A DNA stretch of 64,000 nt from Ursus arctos (GCF_023065955.2 NW_026622997.1:5256001-5320000), one strand, 5' to 3'. Shown: positions 36,546 through 50,019, counted from the stretch's first letter. The notes: generated from the letters alone by a model not told the origin. Program-made: numbers and translations.

Positions 36546-36790
36546 GAAATTATTTTGAAATAATTTTAGAATTATGGAACAGTTGCAAACATAGTACAGA
36601 GAGTGTCCATAGACGTATTCACCTGGTTTCCCCTAATATAGTAAATTATATAAATATAGTACAATTATGAGACTTATACGGAAGTAGGAATTAGGTATAC
36701 AGAGGGAGGGAGGACATTCTAGGCTTAAATATAGTACAATTATACTACCTAAATATACCTAAATAAGTACAATTATGAGAACTATGGCAT
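36546..36790 (-). mobile_element. L1M 3' UTR relic carrying a 58-bp foreign patch
   Basis: 'agaattatggaacagttgca', 'gtacagagagtgtccata' and 'tcacctggtttcccctaata' mark a minus-strand L1M 3' UTR. The segment 36667-36724 is not L1. It matches 32993-33050 at 53 of 58 positions. Confidence 0.65.
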
Positions 36791-37324
36791 TATTACTGTA
36801 AAAATACAGATTTTTATTGAATTGACTTGTTTCAATGAAAGCAATTATGCACTTGCAGGGAGTCGATTTCTATCATGGCCAATAGCAAGAGCTCATCTAA
36901 CACACAACTATTTCTAAGTGACAATGCAGTTTTCAACTCTTAAAATTCTGGTTACAGATAAGTGGGTTGGAGGAGATGGAAGGCCTTGTATTTACCACAG
37001 GGAACAAAGCTTTAATGGAGTTCTGAGAAACAGTGGCAACTGGTTGAAAGAGGCAGCTGGAAAGGGGCAGAGCTGGGACCCTGGGCAGGCTCAGGGAGTG
37101 ATGGTGAAGACGGTCTTCTAGCACTAGACATCTTGGCTCCCTTGCCTCACTCACCGCCCTATCTGAAAGGGTGAAAGTACTAGCAGGCCAATTCGGTGGT
37201 GGGTTATTGTGGGAAGAGACAAGCTACCTGATAGAGAGAGAGATAATTGTTGTGGAGCTCTTTACAGTTTACAAACTTTTTCACAAAATGACTAATGAAT
37301 GTCCAGAATCTGAGTCTGACTAAC

Positions 37325-37480
37325 CACAGGTTGGTCTTAGAGCCGTGAGGAGCCTCAGAAAGGATCTAGCCCAACCTAATAGTCAGAGAAAAGGCACTCG
37401 GGCCCAGAGCTGATATGAGCTGCTTCTGCTGTGTCACAGCTGAGGGAGGGCGGCCCGGCTTCTGATTTCCCATCCCATTT
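37325..37480 (-). repeat. MIR, minus strand
   Basis: 'gatctagcccaacctaatag', 'actcgggcccagagctgata' and 'tgtcacagctgagggagggc' follow the MIR core in reverse. Confidence 0.6.
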
Positions 37481-40009
37481 TTGTTCTACTAGATATTTTC
37501 ACTTAAGTCTCCAGAATATACAACTTGGGTAGTAAAACTCACGACTAAGAAAACAGAAATGACGTGACTTGTTCTCGATAGTCTTTTCAGTTACGATCAT
37601 GAGGTTGGTGCAAAGAATCAGAGACTTTACATCAAGGAGGTCACTCAAAGCAGATGCCAAAGAGAAGAGGAAATTCTTTCTTGAGTCAACGAGGAAGAGT
37701 TAGGAAACTGCTGGCTTGGGAATGTAGAATTTTAACTCTTTAACATTATTCTAAGGCCATGTGCTCAGAGAAGCGAATTTAGAGTGTTTTCTAAAACCCT
37801 GAACTTCCACGGGAAATTTTCATGCCTAACAACTTTCAGGTCACTCATTGTTTTATTCATGTTCTTTAAATGAGGATCTTCATGTTTTAAAAATATCCCA
37901 AAGTACTTGAGTTTCATTTGTGAGGTGAGTTATCAAACGTATTATCTATATTTGTAAAGAAACAATTGTTGTTGTTGTTTTACTGAATGAAAGTATTTAT
38001 GGGATTTTCTTACAAATGAAACAGCACTGAGGTTTCCAGAAATGAAGAGGAACAAGATCTCACTCTGGTCCGGCCTTCGTGAAGCATGAAGCATGCACGG
38101 GAGCCTCTTTCTCTCTCTTCTCTCTCTCAAAAGTGACAATATGGCCTTTGTAGAGACTTCTCTTGCAGCATCTGCCTGTGACACAGGGAGAAGTTTGGGG
38201 CCTTTAGAAGAGTTTTGACTCGTTTCTGTTGGGCCCCTAACAACACACCTCCCAACCCTCTCTGCCCCCCATCAAGGAACACAAACTGGGAAAGAGATAC
38301 ATACCTGTGCTCAGAGGAAAGAAGGGAAACAGATGTAGGGCCCTCTATGCATGAGGCCACTGGGGTGATTAGATGTCAACAACCTCAGTGACTGATGTTT
38401 GGCCAGTGGATGGTCTTTCACTCTAGAGGGTTTAATTGGAGAAAGTATGGCATACAAAGCAGATTAGGAAGTTTTTATTGAACCATAATATTTTTAAACA
38501 GACTCTCCCAGTCCCCAGTTGGCTTGAGGCTCACAGGCTGGTCTCTCACACTTGCTTGAAGCTGCTTCCATCTTCTGTCAATAGGGCTGATTTGAACTGC
38601 TAATTGAGCAGACACTACTTGCAAAAAAGAAACTTTTTAGTATACAGTAACTCCTTGAAAAGTGAAAAAAGAAAATCTAGTTTCTTAGCAAACAGCCCCC
38701 TCTCCTTTAAAACAAGCAAGCAAACAAACAAACACACACTGGGGATGAGGTGAAGAAAAGGAGAAGAAACAGTCGTCCCCATTCATGCTTCTTGTCGACA
38801 TAGGATCAAACTCTTTAATTTCAGGATTGTTAGATGCGGTGGTGGTGCTCTTTAGGACATCTCATTTTCCTACCTCTTTCCAGGCACCCTCTACTCGCAT
38901 CTTGCTCACTGCCATGTGCGCTAATAAGATAAGCCTTCATCTCAGAGGCAAGGGCTGGCTCCCTACCTATGGTAGATCTTATCTTCCATGAGACATTCCA
39001 CTGTTCTTATCCCCACCCATGGTTGTTCCACTCAGTTCCCAGGGCAGCCATTTTGGGCCCCACACAGCAAACTCTAGGCAGTGTGGTGGTTGGAGGAAAG
39101 ATTTAGAATCACCTCCACACTCCATAAAATTTATGCCAGAAGCCTGGATGGAGTCATTTGGTTTCATCAACATTTGAGTCTATGGCTTGGCCATGGAATT
39201 TAGCAAAACAATTTAAGGTTCTTTCACAGAGAGATATAAAGTAGAAGGAAGCTCTTTTAAGGTAATAAATATGTGGAAATAGTACAGTTGTTCAGAGCCA
39301 ACACTGGAGAATGGCTTCAGTGACCCAGCCAGGTAATTTCGTTTTAAATCCAAGTGAGGTGAAACTCTAAAGTAGTGTGACTCAGTTCTTTGTGGTTCAT
39401 GAATTGATTCTGAGGGCGTTTCTGAAAATTAAAAAACAAAAACAAAACAAAACGTTCAGGCAGCAGAGCGGTCGTCTATCCTGTATCCAGGCTGTATAAT
39501 TTATCTGCGTAAACTTAACACTGCCATATTGTTGTTGAAGCAACACGAATATCAGCATGAGGCTTAAAAGGCCATTTTCTCACACAGGTGTCATTCATCG
39601 TCACACCCATCAAAACTAACTTCTCACTATCATCCAAACCAAACCATATTTAAGCTTCCTCTGATTATTCCTAAAATGTGTTTGTATACTTGGTTTACCA
39701 ACTATTATATTGAAATAATATATTACAAATTACACTGAAGGCAGAATTTGTTTGGATGTATAAGTTCTGATATGGGTTTGAAGTCACTTCCTGTAGGTAC
39801 CAGTCTCTCTAAAAAAAAAACCAGTGCCTTTTCTTAGGGAAGGACCTCAAATTTCCAGGGCAATCATTTAGTGCTCTGGAGCAAGAAGTTGATCAGAAGA
39901 GATATTTCTAGAGGAGGACAGAGGTACACACTGATGGCTTCATCCCCTGATCAGGGAGCTTTAATGCAAAGGGGTTTGCACAAAGTGAGACTCAGTGGGT
40001 CTTGGCTAG
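37481..40009. other. no gene recognised
   Basis: Unique or unrecognised sequence with short tracts such as CAAA repeats near 38710 and 39430. No splice-bounded coding exon seen. Confidence 0.45.
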
Positions 40010-40210
40010 AGGCTCATCTCTTTCTCAAGCTAGTTTTGTGATCATAGGAAGGCACTAATTTCTTTTAGCCTCAGTTTTCTACTTGGTAAAATCCACATGT
40101 AATTATTGTTTCTGCTTACTTGACAGGGAGTAAAACACCTTGCGGATAAAGGTTCTGGGAAAAGCAGTGTGCTATACCCATGAAAGGCAATGCTGTGAAC
40201 AGAAATGATG
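40010..40210 (+). repeat. MIR, plus strand
   Basis: 'ttttagcctcagttttctac' followed by text like 'ttggtaaaat' is the MIR core. Diverged. Confidence 0.5.
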
Positions 40211-41234
40211 GTTAAGTATAGGCATGCCTGTATAGACATGTGGCTCATGAGCTGGTCTCTTAGCATATGAGTGTGCATGATAATATCTATATTTTGTTAT
40301 TTGCACTGATGAGTAATTAGCTTGTTATATAATGGCAATTAGACTCCACATCACGGGTGTTCATTAAGTGTAACAGTATTTCTCCCATAAACCTTTGGAA
40401 ATAGAGCATAAAATAAAGTGGCATCAGGAGATGAAGTCGCCTTATGGAATTTCCCCCTAAAAATATTAGGACACTCATCATTAAATGACTAAGTTTGAAC
40501 ACAATTTTCTAAAAAGTAAACTTCTATGTAATTGGGGTTTTTTTTGCTTTCAGCCCTGAGCCTCTGTGCACTTCTAGTCCCCTCCTTCCTCTTCGGCCAC
40601 TCTGAGTCTCTTCTGCAAACCTATCTTCAGAGGTTCGCCTCTCAGACATGGTGTACTTTGGAGTTTTGACCTGGACCTGCCTATCTTCTAATTTACTCCA
40701 TGGCTTCAGTTAGCATCTATGAGCTGACAGTGACTTCTTCTTGTGCTCGTGGTCATGGGAGCCCAGAATGGTACATCCAATTTCTTCAAAACAAAACAGA
40801 AATATCAAGGAGTTGGGGAAAATAATCAAACTCATCGAGAACTTGTCAGCCTACTTTTCCTGGGTTAAATGTTTCTCTCCTTTTTTGTGATCACAGATTT
40901 GCCAAAGGCAAGCAATAAGAAGACCAAACCCAGGACGTTTTGTTATTTTGTGCTTGTACCTCCCCTTATGTGGAGCACAGATTGGGGTCACATGTCTTTT
41001 CACTTCTCCAGCTAGTTCTGCACTCCTTGAGAGCAGAGCTAAATGAGATTTATCTCTGAAACTTCATGCATCCTGAGAATTACTAACCTATCCAGGGTAA
41101 CAACCCTTGAGTTGTGACATCTGACAGATGAGTTTGTATTTTTGCTCTGTGACTTTGTTAAAGAGGACCCTCATTCACCAATATTTGCTGTCACATGGCC
41201 AGTGTTTATCAGGCAGTACAGATGGTCATTAAGT

Positions 41235-41475
41235 GCACAAGCTCCAGAGCCAGACTCCTCGCGTTCAAATCCTAGACTCTTCCTAATTAGTTATGCGGCT
41301 TTGGGCATTATTTGACCTCTTTGTATTTCAGTATCCTCTTGTGTATAATGGGGATAATAGTATAGATCTGAAAAGGCTGTTGTGAAAATAAATGCTAATA
41401 CATGTAAATAAATGCTTATTATACAAGTTCTACATATTAGAACAATGTCTAACAAATAGTAAGTGTTCAATGTTA
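41235..41475 (+). repeat. MIR, plus strand, nearly complete
   Basis: 'ccagagccagactcctcgcg ttcaaatcct'-type start, 'tatttcagtatcctcttgtg', 'aatggggataatagtata' and 'caaatagtaagtgttcaatg' in MIR order. Confidence 0.85.
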
Positions 41476-41529
41476 TCAAGGTGCCTAGGGATGTGACATG
41501 CTATAGAGGTCATGTACAGAATCTAGAAT

Positions 41530-41688
41530 GTGCAGATGCTAAAACCCCAAACTGTGTTGTTCAGACCTTGACGTACTTCAGAATCACCAGGGAGTTAGGT
41601 AAAAATACAGATGCTTGGGTCCCCTGCCACAACCCCCAACCCCACCGATTGATCCCAATGCAAACAAAGTTTGAGAATCACTTTGTAG
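41530..41688 (+). mobile_element. hAT/Charlie-like DNA transposon relic
   Basis: 'cttcagaatcaccagggagt', 'aaatacagatgcttgggtcc' and 'agtttgagaatcact' match a short mammalian Charlie-type repeat. The L1 beginning at 41689 joins its end. Confidence 0.55.
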
Positions 41689-42718
41689 GAAACAATCAAT
41701 AAAAGTACAAGGCAGCCTATGGAATGGAAGAAGATATTTGCAAAGATAAAGGATTAGTATACAAAATCTCTAAAGAACTTATCAAATTCAACACCCAAAA
41801 AACCAAATAACCCAGTCAAGAAATGGGCAGAAGACATGAATAGATATTTTTCCAAAGAAGGCATCCAGATGGCTAACAGACGCATGAAAAAATGTTCAAC
41901 ATCACTCGGCCTCAGGGAAATACAAATCAAAACCAGGATGAGATATTACCTCACACTGTCAAAATGGCTAAAATTAACACAAGAAACAACAGGTGTTGGT
42001 GAGGATGTGGAGCAAGGGGAACCCTCTTGCACTGTTGGTGGGGATGCAAACTGGTACAGACACTCTGGAGAACAGTATGGAGTTTCCCCAAACAGTTAAA
42101 AATAGAACTACCAGAACTACCCTACGATTCCACAATTGCACTACTAGGTATTTACCCAAATGATACAAAAATTACTGATTCAAGGGGTACACGCACCCTG
42201 ATGTTTATAGCAGCCTTATCAATAATAGGCAAACTATGGAGAAAGCCCAAATGTCCATCAACTGATAAATGGTTAAAGAAGATGTGGTATATAGATCTAT
42301 AGTGGAATATTACCCAGCCATCAAAAAGAATGGAATCTTACCATTTGCAATGATGTGGATGGAGCTAGAGTGTATTACGGTAAGCAAAATAAGTCAGGCA
42401 GAGAAAGACAAATACCATAGGATCTCACACATATGTGGAATTTAAGAAAGAAAACATGAGCATATGTGAAGGGGAAAAGAGAAAAAGGAGAGAGGGAAAT
42501 AAACTGTAAGAGACTCTTGAAGATAGAGAATAAATTGAGCGTTGATGGAGGGAGGTGGGTGGGGGATGGGCTAGATGAATGATGGGTATTAAGGAGAGCA
42601 CTTTGTAATGAGCACTGGGTTTTGAATGTAAGTGATGAATCACTGAATTCTGCTCCAGAAACCAATATTGTACTGTATGTTAACTAACTAGAATTTGAAA
42701 AATTTGGAAAAAAAAAAA
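41689..42718 (+). mobile_element. 5'-truncated carnivore L1, plus strand
   Basis: ORF2 C-terminal half and 3' UTR ending in A15 or so. Broken frames include [20 protein letters not shown] and TLMFIAALSIIGKLWRKPKC, typical of ORF2. A diverged duplication (cactttgtagg and cactctgtaga) flanks it. Confidence 0.9.
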
Positions 42719-42724
42719 AACCAC

Positions 42725-43430
42725 TCTGTAGACAAAACTGTATTATTCCCTTTCACAAAAGAAAAACTTTGAAAAGCAAAGCAAAAGCAGGTACCTGAGG
42801 CACTTCTTTGCCCCTAAGTTCTTTTAATGAGTGTAAGATGGTGGAGGAGTGTTCGACGATGAGGGCTGACTTCCTACAAGAGCAGTGTGGGAAGTGAGTG
42901 CAGGCAGGGACGGCAGTAAAGCTGTGAACATCATTTGTGTGGCATTAACAGGTGGCAAAGTAACAGTTGTATTCTTAAAAACAGTGGCAGTTTTCGAAGG
43001 TTCTGATTAGGAATCTGCCGTTTCAAAACCCATTTGTCATTGAAAATGTCACTGTGGATAATATATCACCCATCAGCTTATACATAATAGGATTTCTTGT
43101 TGTGACTTGGTACTGTCAAACATCGGATAATAAACCTTTAAAATTGTATATGTTAGTTCTCTCCTCAAAAGAATCTCTTTCTTCTGATGAGGATACATTT
43201 TAAGTTCTGTATCAGTGATTGACAGGACCGAGATGGGATGGGGGAAGGGCTCACTCAAGTTTGAGAAGCTTTTCCTGCCTGGTTAAGATCCCGAGTGTTG
43301 TTCTTAGGCGGTGGTGAGGAAAGGCTGTTTGGATCCTTGCACTCCCCACTGATCACACTGAAGGCCAGGCCCTCAGCTGGCTGTGTTCAGGAATTCAGTT
43401 TGATTCCAGAATTATCTTACGTTTTAAAAA
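42725..43430. other. no gene recognised
   Basis: Unique sequence between two L1 regions. No recognised feature. Confidence 0.4.
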
Positions 43431-44663
43431 TAGTATTTTATTTTATATCATATTTCGTTATTTCCTCCTAATATTTCCCTCCTAATATTTATGCTACCTC
43501 TTCTTTTTTTGATCAATCTTGCCAGGTTTTGTCTCCATTCCCCTTTACGTTTTCTCACAGAACCAACTTTCAGCTTTGTTGGCTTGATCGTCTCGAAGTG
43601 TATCTTTGTTTAGTACTTCTTTCATTTCTGTTTTTTTATTATTTCCTTCCTTTTTTAAAAGCTTTCGAGTTTGAGGCTTACCTCATGTTCGATCTCCCCT
43701 GCTCTTGAAGTATTTCTTTAGCTGCGGCCCACATTTTGAGGTGAAATTTTTTATTACTGTTCAGCTCTCAATTTTTCTAATTTTTGTGATGTTCTTTCTT
43801 GACCAATATGTTCTTCAGAAATCTGTTGTAAAATTTCCAAACATATATGGGAGTTTAAAAGTTATCTTCTTGTTACTGATTACTAACAGAATTTTATTGT
43901 GGTCAGAGAACTTGATAGTGATTCTTGATTATTTCTTAATCCTTGCCTTGTGACTAGTATGTGGTCAGTGCTCTAATGACTATAGGGTTCTATATATTTC
44001 TGACAGATTGTTTTCTTTCTGTGCTTTTTGTATTTTCTTCAAATTTGATAATTATTTTGTAGGCTTAATCCATTAATACTGAGAAAAATGTGTTTAAAAT
44101 CCACAAATTGTGAGTCGTGAATTCCAGCAATTTTAAAATTACATATCGAGGTTATATTATTAAGTGTATAATTTATAAAATTTATAAATTCCTCTCTCAA
44201 ATATGAAATTAGGTAACTTAGTTACCTAAACTGACTGGCAAATTGTTACTTTTATCACTATAGAGGAGCCATTTTTATTCTTAAATACATTTTGCTATAA
44301 AGTATGCTTTATTTGATATCAAATCAGCACTACCACCTTTCTTTTCATGAATATTTTCCTGACATACTTTTTTTTTTTAGCCTGCTGTTCTTTCGCTTTT
44401 AATCTTTATGAGTCTTTATATTTCAGGACCCAGGATTAGCATATATTTTAAAGTACCATCTAATGGATTTTTCGTTCTAATCTGAAGATATATTTTATGA
44501 AAAAAATAGTTCTTGACATTGTGTTAATTTAAAAATATTTTTACCTTCATCATTTGCATTTTCTATTCACTCTCTTTGCGCTTCAATCCCCCATATTTAG
44601 TTACTTCTATTGGTTTAGTTTTCTTAAAAATTCCTCGCCAACATACACTGATTTGAAGGTTTC
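43431..44663 (-). mobile_element. old L1M ORF2-region relic, minus strand
   Basis: 'gttggcttgatcgtctcgaa', 'attgtggtcagagaacttga' and 'aggcttaatccattaatact' are reverse-strand L1 landmarks. Frames are broken. Confidence 0.7.
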
Positions 44664-44677
44664 TCTTCTATATCTTT

Positions 44678-44889
44678 TTTATATTACTATTATGATATGT
44701 TAGTCACGATACAGTACATCATTAGTTTTTGATGTAGTGTTCCATGATTCATTGTTTGCCTATAACACCCAGTGCCCCATGCAATACGTGCCCTCCTTAA
44801 TACCCTTCACCAGGCTAGCCCATCCCCCGACCCCCCTCCCCTCTAAAGCCTTCAGTTTGTGTCCGGAGTCCATAGTCTCTCATGGTTCA
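44678..44889 (-). mobile_element. L1 3' end, minus strand
   Basis: T-rich start, 'tatgttagtcacgatacagt', 'tgcaatacgtgccctcctta' and 'agtctctcatggttcatt'. Flanked by similar text, tctatatcttt on the left and cctgtatcttt on the right, a probable diverged target-site duplication. Confidence 0.88.
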
Positions 44890-44929
44890 TTTCCTGTATC
44901 TTTAAAAAAAATCAAAACACAACTTTTTG

Positions 44930-45330
44930 TTGCAAAATAATTTAAGACTTACAAAAATAGTTTCAAAAATAGTATAAAGCATTCTGTATTCTTTCTCTTC
45001 ACCTAGCTTCTCCAAATATCAGTATCTTACATAGACATAGTACAATGGCCACAACCAGCAAGTTAACATTAATACAGCTTATTATTAACTGATCTACAGA
45101 TCTTATTCGAACTTCACCAGTTGTCTCCCTGATGTTCTTTTTTTCTGGTTCACAATCCAAACTAGGATCACACACTGCATTTAACTGTCACACCTCCAAT
45201 CTGGGACAGGGCCTCAGTCTTTGTCTTCCACGACTTGACACTTCTGAAGAGTATTAGGTATTTTGTAGAATGCCCTTTAGTTGTGCTTGTTTAATGTGTC
45301 CTTATGATTAAATTTAAGTTACGAGCAACA
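44930..45330 (-). mobile_element. L1M (L1MC-like) 3' UTR relic, minus strand
   Basis: 'aaaatagtataaagcattct', 'atcagtatcttacatagaca' and 'ggttcacaatccaaactagg' are familiar L1M 3' UTR text. A related piece is at 51260-51600. Confidence 0.6.
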
Positions 45331-46279
45331 CTTCTTGATTTTTGCTAGAAATGCATTATTAACGCTGCCTGTTGGCAAATTGGAGGTGTCCAGTGCCAAT
45401 GTGGTTTTTCCTCCAGTTATTATGCTCATCACATCCTGTTTTTCTATCTCATACCCCCTACTTCACGGACAGGAGAAAGCTCAGATCCATGCAGCCCACT
45501 AAACTTCAAGATGTAGTCCTGGGTCGTAACGGGCAACAAGCCAAAAGGAAGACCCCTTTACCGGTTGCCAGTATAGCCGAATGTGAGGACTCTTGGGAAT
45601 TGGCCTGCAGAACATGTAATCTGAGACTATGTCTTAGGAAGAACAGGAATTTGTTCTCTTTAAAGTCTTAAGATTTCACTGGTCTGCTTCCTTCTGGACA
45701 TTAATTAATATTATGTCATATTCTAATTTTTTTTTAAGAATCCAGTAATTTTAAGAAAAAAACCTCGTTTAATGAGAGCTAAGGGGAAAATCAGGGATGA
45801 TCCTTTGTATCAGTCTTACCAGAATTTATTTTGAGGCAGAAAACATTTGGCTTTGCTGAATGCCTGATTAAATCTTACAAAAATGCAGACAACTCATATG
45901 GGGAAATAGAGCCACAGAACAAAGACCATGATTTTCCAAGGGCCTCAGGAGCCAGTCAAACAGAAATCAAGCCTGGGATCTCGAATCTCTGGTTTGCAGT
46001 TCAACTACTTGCACGTGCTCCCTTTTAGCTAAACTGAGAGTCTGATGCTTGATACAGAGCAACACTGTATTTGTATTTGTGTGCCGTGTCTATGGTCCAT
46101 GGTGTATATTCCTTTGAGTATTAGAATACAAATTAATCAGGGTTATAGACTGTAAAAACAGATCCTTGGAAAAGTGGTCATATCCTGAGGTTTCATTTAT
46201 TCAGCATATTTACTGAGCAACTGTTAGCACATGCGTCTTTTTAGAATTCCACTATTATCGGTCTTCTGCCTTTGTGAGC
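45331..46279. other. no gene recognised
   Basis: Unique sequence. A 99-codon plus frame at 45372-45671 has no recognisable domain and no exon borders. Confidence 0.45.
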
Positions 46280-46430
46280 ACCTAAAAATTAAGAGCACTT
46301 TGTGTGTCATTGAAGTCCAACCTCCCTAATTATATAGATGAGTAAACAGATGCATTGAAAGGTGATGCATTTCCCAGCGTGGTGCAGAGTTGATGACAGA
46401 GCTGAAGAAGAACCCAGCTCAGAACCTTTT
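46280..46430 (-). repeat. MIR, minus strand
   Basis: 'gaagtccaacctccctaatt atatagatga gtaaac'-type text and 'gcagagttgatgacagagct' follow the reversed MIR core. Confidence 0.6.
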
Positions 46431-46439
46431 GATTTCATT

Positions 46440-49100
46440 TTCTCTATTGCTTATGCATTTTCTATTTCATTGATTTGTGCCCTTCATTATTTCCTTCATT
46501 CTACTTGCGTGGGGTTTAATGTGCTCTTCTTAAATTTCTAAAATGGAACCTTAGATCATTGATTTATAGGTTTTCTTATCTAACATAAGCATTTAAAATT
46601 TATAAATTCCTCTCTAAGCACTCTTTAGCTGCACCCCTCACATTTTGATGATGTAGGTTTCATTCAGTTAATTTACTTTTCATTCAAACTATTTTCTAAA
46701 TTCTCTGGTGTTTTACTCAACTCCTGGGTTATTTAGAAGTGTGTTAACTTCCAAATATTTAGGGTTTTTCGAGATATTTTGTTGTTATTGATTCCTAATT
46801 TGATTCCACTGTGATCAGGGAGTAAACTTGTGATTTGAATGTTTTTTTTTTTGAGATTTATTTTATGGCCAAGCATATGGTCTATGCTGATGAATGTGCT
46901 GTGCAACTTAAAAAAATACCCGCATTTGTTGGGTGTAGTGTTTTTTAAGTATCAACCAGGTCAAGTAGTATTGCTGAGAACCCATGTCTCTGCTGATTTG
47001 TTTAGTTGCTCCGGCAATTGCTGTGGAGTTTAAAACTCTCCAAATATAAGAACGATGCAATTGCTTATCTTTCCCTTTAATCCTGTCAATTTGTTTCATT
47101 GTTTTTTTCCTAGAAGTTTGTGCTTCTAATCCCCTTTACCTGTTTGACCCACTGTAGCTACTGCTTCATTGTATTTGCATGATGGACATGCTGTTTTATC
47201 AGGCCATGTATGATTATGTCTTCCTGACTCACCATTTTATGGTTATGAAAAGTTCTTCCTTATCTCTTATATTTTTTTTGTCTTAAAATCTACTTTATCT
47301 CAGATTAACACAGCTACTCCAGCCTTCTTTATGCTTTCTGTTTGCACGGTGTGTTCTCTTCCATACAGTTACTTTCAACTTATTTATGCCTTTAAATATA
47401 AAGTGCATCTTTTCTGTGCTTTTAAATAATAAAGTGCATTTCTTGTACATAGCATATAGTTGGGTCAAGCTTTTTAAAATCTATGTTGATAACTGTGCCT
47501 TTTAATTGAAATGTTTGATCCATTAATAGCTAATAAAATTATTGCTGTGGTTGTGTTTGGGTATATCATTCCTTTGCTGGTTTTCTATTTGTTCACTGTG
47601 TTTTCTGTTCTTCCCTTCATGTCCTTTAAACATTATTTTAATAAAATTTATTTAAAAATTCATTTACAATTTTCTTATTGGTTTTTAGTTATACTTCTCT
47701 ACCTTATTATTTTAGTGATTGTTCTGGGAATTAAAAAATATATATATATATATTTAATTTTTCCACAGTATATTTGCAGTTATATATTACTCCTCGTTAA
47801 ATGTAGAAATCTTGCAAACACGTAGGTCCATTTTCCCCTTATTTTATGTTACACCTGTAAATGTTATAAACCATGACAATGCTATAATTTTTCCTCTAAA
47901 CAGTCATACATATGTATTGCCATATATATTATAAAAATTTTAAAAGAAAATGGCAAATTAAAAAAAAAACCCACCCCAGAAGTATTGTATTTACCCAGCT
48001 ATTTATCATCTATGATGCTCTTCACTGCTTTCTGAGGATCTGAGTTTCCATCAGATCTCCTTTCAGTTTTGAGAACTTCCTTTAGCATTTCTTATAGTGC
48101 AGGTCTGCTGGCAACATATTCTCTTAATTTTATCTGAAAATGTCTTTATTTTGCTTTCATTCTGGAAGGATATTTTTACTTGATATAGAATTCTGGACTG
48201 ACACTTTTTTCTATCATTTCGAACATGGCTATTTCACTCTGTTCTGGCCTCCATGGTTTCTTTTTTTTTTTTTTTTTTAAGATTTTATTTATTTATTTGA
48301 CAGAGATAGAGACAGCCAGCGAGAGAGGGAGCACAAGCAGGGGGAGTGGGAGAGGAAGAAGCAGGCTCACAGGGGAGGAGCCTGATGTGGGGCTCGATCC
48401 CATAACGCCGGGATCATGCCCTGAGCCGAAGGCAGACGCTTAACCGCTGTGCCACCCAGGCACCCCTGGCCTCCATGGTTTCTGATGTGAAGTCAGAAGT
48501 GAATTCAAATGTTGTTCCACTATATGTAATTTGTTGTTTTTCTACTGCTGCTTACTAGATTTGCTTCTTTGGCTTTAACAGTTTGCCACAGTATGGCAAC
48601 CTTTGTGCTTATCCTTTTTGCTATTTGTTGAGTGTCTTGAATCTGTAAAATTGTGTTTTTCATTAAATTTGTGAAATTGTCGGCCATTACTTTTTTTTTT
48701 TTTTTTGGCTTGATTCTCTATTTGTTTTTCTTCTAGGACTCCAATTACATGTACATTAGATTATCTGATTATATTTAACAGGTGCCTTTGAAACCCCATG
48801 TTCACTTTATCCCAAATATTTTTCTATTCTTCACATTTGATAATATCCATTGATCTACTGAGGTTGGTCTCAGTTGATTTTCTATTCTCTTGAAACTGTG
48901 TTCCATTTTCCTTGTTCTTCATATGTTGAGTAATTTTGGATTTTATTCTAGACATTCTAAATAATAAACTGTGAATAATCTGGATCCTGTTTCTTTTGGT
49001 TTAGCAATCTTGTAGTTGAACTGCAAACTTGGTTTCTTAAGTGTTCCTTGAGTGGTAGCTTTAATCTTGGTTCAAATCTTTGTCTTTAGGCTGAACTGAG
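46440..49100 (-). mobile_element. long old L1M relic including 5' region, minus strand
   Basis: Continuous reverse-strand L1M text: 'gggttatttagaagtgtgtt', 'atggccaagcatatggtcta', 'gcaggtctgctggcaacata', 'ggacattctaaataataaac'-type order. A SINEC at 48261-48465 splits it. No reading frame survives. Confidence 0.78.
48261..48465 (-). mobile_element. young SINEC, minus strand, perfect 17-bp duplication
   Basis: T18 tail on the left, full body, and head 'gccacccaggcacc' at the right. The duplication ctggcctccatggtttc at 48244-48260 and 48466-48482 is identical. The long unbroken T run and perfect duplication indicate a recent insertion. Confidence 0.97.
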
Positions 49101-50019
49101 TCTGCTTTATTCAGGTGTTGCTCAGGTGTCAGCCAGAGATTTAGACCGACAGAACTTGGGGACCTCTTTGTTTCTTCTTTTCTAGAATTTTCCTTCTCTT
49201 TCCAGTAGGTGCAATTTTCTGTATACAATCTTCTGGTTTCTGAGAGCAAAAAGACATCAGTTTTTCACTTATGCCCCTGACATTTCCCCACTACCAATTG
49301 TACCTGGTTCCTGACAAAAAACTGCAAAAACAGGAAATCACTTTATGTACCTCTGATAATATAAATGTGGATTCTGCCTGCTTCTGTCCATTCCTCAGTG
49401 CCTTAAAGTTATTGCTTTATGAATTATGGTCAGAGCTTATGGTTGTTATCTGCAGGACTGTCAGTCTGATAGGATTTTACCCAGTAAGGATAAGAATTAG
49501 AACACAGCACCTTTTGAAACATTAAACTTTACTCTGACTATAAAAATTATCTCTTAAAATGCTAATATTCCCAGTATGCATCATTAAAGGGAAATAACTT
49601 TTTCTATATAAAAATTTATCTTTTATGGAGATAATCTTTTTTTTTCTGAGACTTACTTCCACAATTTGTGAAGAATAATATGGAAGGGAGTAATTGTTCT
49701 GCTAGAATATACACCTGCTGTCATAGTAGCAACCATCACTCACCATTATTTGTGTCAGGACAAAACTGCAGCTATGCTTTCTCATAAAGTGATCTGTGAG
49801 CTCTCACCCTTCACAGAGACGCCCCAGCCCATGCCCTTCTTGCGCCAGCAGAACATGAAGACAAACAGATGGTACTTACTGTGCCCCGTGGCCTCTAGCA
49901 GGTATCTAATGCTTATTCACTCTCAGGCATCTCTTTCCAGTTACGAAAGGGTTTGCTATTAGTTACCTGTACTTGTTCAACTGATTATACTTCAGTGTAA
50001 CCTAGCTGAGCTATTCAGT
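49101..50019. other. no gene recognised
   Basis: Partly L1M 5'-region-like up to about 49200; the rest is unrecognised. Only short frames. Confidence 0.4.

Noticed and set aside
48225..48443. 72-codon frame with poly-Phe
   Set aside because: It is the T-rich tail and body of a minus-strand SINEC read as protein.
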